DNA from: DASXRU01 sp039933315
GTDB lineage: Bacteria > Acidobacteriota > Blastocatellia > Pyrinomonadales > Pyrinomonadaceae
Length of the DNA: 26,823 nucleotides
Direction: 5' to 3'
Assembly: GCA_039933315.1 (NCBI GenBank)
Contig: JBDTOI010000042.1
Coordinates: 1-26,823, forward strand
Position 1 is the first letter of the stretch; each line of letters opens with the position of its first letter. A model generated the notes under the pieces. The model made no database searches, had not been told where the DNA came from, and saw nothing but the letters and a program-made list of their open reading frames with translations. Both the position numbers and the translations under genes were made by a program. Below, in pieces: positions 24,538-26,823 of this stretch.

Positions 24538-25662
24538 CTACTTCTTTTCCCGTTTGTAAAAAGGGGTCGGAACTATACGCGCACCGACTGGCCGGCCCCG
24601 CACGTCCACCTGGATTTCACGGCCCTCGTTTGCGAAGGCGACGGGCACATAGCCCATCCCGATATTCTTTTTCAAATAGGGCGCGGGGCTACCGGAGGTC
24701 ACGCGTCCGACCACCTGACCATCGATCAGTATGTCCTGGTCATCGCGCGCAATGCCGCGTTCGGTGACGTCAAACCCGACCAGACGCTTCTGTACTCCTT
24801 CTTCCTTCTGTTTCAACAAGCTTTCACGCCCGATAAAGTCGCCTTTGTTTAGTTTACAAATCCAGCCCAGGTTCGCTTCCAGCAGCGTAATGTCTTCGTC
24901 AATCTCGTGACCGTAAAGCGCCATCCCCGCCTCGAGCCGCAATGTGTTGCGGGCGGCCAGGCCGCAAGGTAGAACGCCGGTAGCCGCGCCGAAGTTTCCC
25001 GCATCCATGATCTTGTTCCAGAGCTGTTCGCCTTTTTCGGCGGCGGCATAAACTTCGAATCCGTCCTCGCCCGTGTAGCCGGTGCGCGAGATTATGGCCG
25101 GCACGCCGTCTACCTGTCCTTCCTGGAAATGGTAATACTTGATTTCGCTGATAGGTGAATCGGTAAGGGTTTGCAGGATCCTTAACGCGTCGGGGCCCTG
25201 CACCGCGAGCTGACAATAGTCGTGACTGACATTGCGCAGCTCTACGGATTCATCCGCCTGATGAGACTTAATCCAGTCCCAGTCCTTCTCGGTTGTTCCG
25301 GCATTTACCACGAGGAGCAAACGATCCTGGGCAAATCGATAGACCAGCAGGTCGTCGATGACGGTGCCTTGCGGTGTGGTTAGAGCGGAGTATTGCGCCT
25401 GGCCGTCAACCAGCTTCGTCACGTCGTTTGAGGCCAGGCGATTCACAAAAGGGATGGCATCAGAACCGCGCACGTCGATCTCGCCCATGTGGGAAACGTC
25501 AAACAACCCGGAGTGGGTGCGCGTGCGCAAATGCTCTTCGACCGTGCCGGCAGGGTACTGCACGGGCATGTCCCAACCGCCGAAATCGACCATGCGGCCG
25601 CCCAGCCGGCGATGAGTTTGATTCAGCGCTGTTCGCTTGAGATTGAGTGCGGGCGCAGTCAC
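24538..25662 (-). CDS. gcvT: aminomethyltransferase (glycine cleavage T protein)
   Basis: The protein has 374 residues. The N-terminal folate-binding domain shows MVDFGGWDMPVQYPAG, LFDVSHMGEIDV, QYSALTTPQGTVIDDLLVYR and SRTGYTGEDGFEVY. The C-terminal barrel domain begins near RLVGFDVTERGIARDD and ends in PFYKREKK. It transfers the methylene group from GcvH to tetrahydrofolate and releases ammonia. GTG 25662 is chosen because AAGGAAG lies 5 bases upstream; a second GTG at 25677 would include that site in the coding region. It is first in the operon. No glycine-riboswitch signature is visible upstream. Confidence 0.93.
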   Translation of the reverse strand: MTAPALNLKRTALNQTHRRLGGRMVDFGGWDMPVQYPAGTVEEHLRTRTHSGLFDVSHMGEIDVRGSDAIPFVNRLASNDVTKLVDGQAQYSALTTPQGTVIDDLLVYRFAQDRLLLVVNAGTTEKDWDWIKSHQADESVELRNVSHDYCQLAVQGPDALRILQTLTDSPISEIKYYHFQEGQVDGVPAIISRTGYTGEDGFEVYAAAEKGEQLWNKIMDAGNFGAATGVLPCGLAARNTLRLEAGMALYGHEIDEDITLLEANLGWICKLNKGDFIGRESLLKQKEEGVQKRLVGFDVTERGIARDDQDILIDGQVVGRVTSGSPAPYLKKNIGMGYVPVAFANEGREIQVDVRGRPVGARIVPTPFYKREKK

Positions 25663-26038
25663 GCGTGCTTCCTTCACACCTTACCCGGTGCTGAAATTAG
25701 TGCTCGAACTAAAATATTGAATGAAGCGGCAACCTAGCATGCTGTTCGCGCGAGCGTCAAGCAGGAAGTTCAACCCTGGCAATCTGAAGAATGATGACTG
25801 TTTGGGTTATCGAATTCGACCTTCGAAGCGTAGCGGCAGGGTGAGTTTAGCCCGGCGTTTCAACGCCGGGTAGCGATCAAAAAGAACGAACTCGTCGCGT
25901 CAGCGACGAATGAATCATTCGACACTATCGGTTACCTCGTGGCTGACGCGACGAGCACTCTTTAACGGATGCTGGTCCCAGCCTTGAAAGGCCAGCCTAA
26001 AGTCATCCTGCCGCTACGCGGCGATGGTTTTTGTGAAT
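25663..26038. other. 376-bp intergenic region upstream of gcvT
   Basis: No coding sequence is supported. The first 160 bases next to gcvT must hold its promoter and leader, but I see no clear -35/-10 pair and none of the conserved purine-rich blocks of a glycine riboswitch. The rest is the composite palindrome at 25828-26019, which starts 20 bases past the stop of the anti-sigma gene. Confidence 0.5.
25828..26019. repeat. 192-bp nested palindrome with TTTCAA-apex hairpins
   Basis: The outer arms GCGTAGCGGCAGG (25828-25840 and inverse 26007-26019) are perfect and extend with mismatches over about 43 bases. Each extended arm contains a hairpin: CCCGGCGTTTCAACGCCGGG (25851-25870, 9-bp stem) and, read on the minus strand at 25995-25976, GCTGGCCTTTCAAGGCTGGG. 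An inner pair CTCGTCGCGTCAGC (25891-25904 and inverse 25942-25955) is perfect over 14 bases and encloses CGAATGA-A-TCATTCG. The layout matches the 19567-19718 element in style but not in sequence. Confidence 0.8.
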
Positions 26039-26821
26039 CTAGAAGTTGCGCTCGCGCACGTCAACCTTCTGCACGGTGAAAACAACGCGCATTGTGTCGG
26101 GCCGGCCGTCGAGCGAGGCTGGAACAAAGGCTGCATTCTTGCGCAGGGCATCCTGGAAATCAGCCAGCATGCGCGGGTCGCGCGGTGGATTCATGACGCT
26201 GGCCAAAGAGGCGCTGCCATTGCTGTACACGTCTGCCACCACCACCATGTCGTCAGGTTCCAGGCCGTTGTCCTGAATGGGTGACAAGTGGGTCAGGGCT
26301 GCCAGCGCGCCGCCGGGATCGAGACTGGGAGATTCGACCGCGTACGGTGCGCGCAACGCAGCGTAACTCTGGGAACTGATTGGCTGATTGATGTCGAAGT
26401 TCATCGGCGAAGCGTTGGAAACCTCATTCGCCCGTTGCGCTTCCCGCAAAGCGACCAGGTGCGGCCGCAGCCCGATGAACATGCTCAGAAAAAGTACCAC
26501 TGAGGCAAACGAGCTGAACGCGTAGGGAATCAGGCGCGGCTGCAGCCAGTTTGCCAACTGAGTTGGCCAGGGCAGGACGGGTTCGCCTGCTAAGGCTCCG
26601 GCCTCGATTGCTATTGCTTGACTGATACTGCTTGCTAGATCCTCGGGCAGTGGCGCCACACTAAGCCGGCCCAGGCTACGAGAGAGGGAACGAAATTCAG
26701 CTAGTTCGGCGCGGCATGCAGGACACTCCTGAAGATGAGCTTCGCAGGCCGACATGGTCGCCGGAGCCAGAGCATCGTCGTCATAGAGCGAAAGCGCTAA
26801 TTGTATTTCGTCACATTTCAT
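26039..26821 (-). CDS. zinc-finger anti-sigma-factor-type membrane protein
   Basis: The protein has 260 residues. The N-terminal zf-HC2 signature is complete: Cys3, His29, Cys33 and Cys36 (C-x25-H-x3-C-x2-C), as in ZAS anti-sigma domains that hold an ECF sigma factor at the membrane. One TM segment lies at about 97-117. The periplasmic part of about 140 residues has a Pro/Ser-rich stretch, then ADFQDALRKNAAFVP and MRVVFTVQKVDVRER, which resemble the end of a TonB-C-like or TPM-type sensory domain. The ATG at 26821 is complete, with only two bases beyond it, so the cognate sigma gene, normally directly upstream, would be outside the window. Which sigma it controls is unknown. Confidence 0.85.
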   Translation of the reverse strand: MKCDEIQLALSLYDDDALAPATMSACEAHLQECPACRAELAEFRSLSRSLGRLSVAPLPEDLASSISQAIAIEAGALAGEPVLPWPTQLANWLQPRLIPYAFSSFASVVLFLSMFIGLRPHLVALREAQRANEVSNASPMNFDINQPISSQSYAALRAPYAVESPSLDPGGALAALTHLSPIQDNGLEPDDMVVVADVYSNGSASLASVMNPPRDPRMLADFQDALRKNAAFVPASLDGRPDTMRVVFTVQKVDVRERNF

Positions 26822-26823
26822 AA

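Noticed and set aside
25663..26038. Glycine riboswitch upstream of gcvT
   Set aside because: I looked on the minus strand for the conserved glycine-aptamer purine blocks and found none. The region's palindromes are a different kind. A covariance-model search would decide.

Overview
The window (about 26.8 kb, moderately high GC) looks like chromosomal DNA from an environmental Gram-negative-type bacterium. My best guess is Acidobacteriota, perhaps Blastocatellia/Pyrinomonadaceae. The guess rests on the secreted Arg/Val-rich hypothetical proteins, the 17-residue head-type repeat protein, the split glycine decarboxylase and many palindromic intergenic repeats. No rRNA, tRNA, integrase or transposase gene is visible, so the placement is inference.

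Layout. (1) 1-7331, plus strand: five complete secreted proteins plus one very long repeat protein that is cut by the left edge. Each complete gene has its own Shine-Dalgarno sequence and signal peptide, and none has an assignable function. (2) 7347-8420, minus strand: three small genes, namely a tiny membrane protein, a secreted protein and a 90-aa conserved-looking protein. (3) 8766-15627, minus strand: a tightly coupled three-gene operon (ATGA and GTGA overlaps). It encodes a secreted protein of unknown function, a secreted alkaline-phosphatase-superfamily hydrolase, and a fusion of a lysylphosphatidylglycerol-synthase-type membrane domain to an FtsX/MacB-type permease. (4) 15950-19364, minus strand: a GT39/PMT-type membrane glycosyltransferase overlapping an FHA - transmembrane - trypsin-like protease. 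(5) 19775-20961: a thioredoxin-like [2Fe-2S] ferredoxin on the plus strand, then convergently a nucleotidyltransferase with a small overlapping partner gene. (6) 20989-25662, minus strand: the glycine cleavage operon gcvT-gcvH-gcvPA-gcvPB. (7) 26039-26821, minus strand: a zinc-finger anti-sigma-type membrane protein.

The gcv genes work together to oxidise glycine to CO2, NH3 and methylene-tetrahydrofolate; the L protein is not in the window. The three-gene operon in region 3 is the best candidate for an undescribed system. Its parts suggest envelope lipid or polymer handling, but no substrate can be read from sequence.

The intergenic spaces are rich in inverted repeats of several families. 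These include one REP/BIME-like element with GTAG-headed arms that also supplies the stop codon of gcvPA. Two other composite elements are built from hairpins sharing a TTTCAA apex while the stems differ, including a compensatory base-pair change between two copies.
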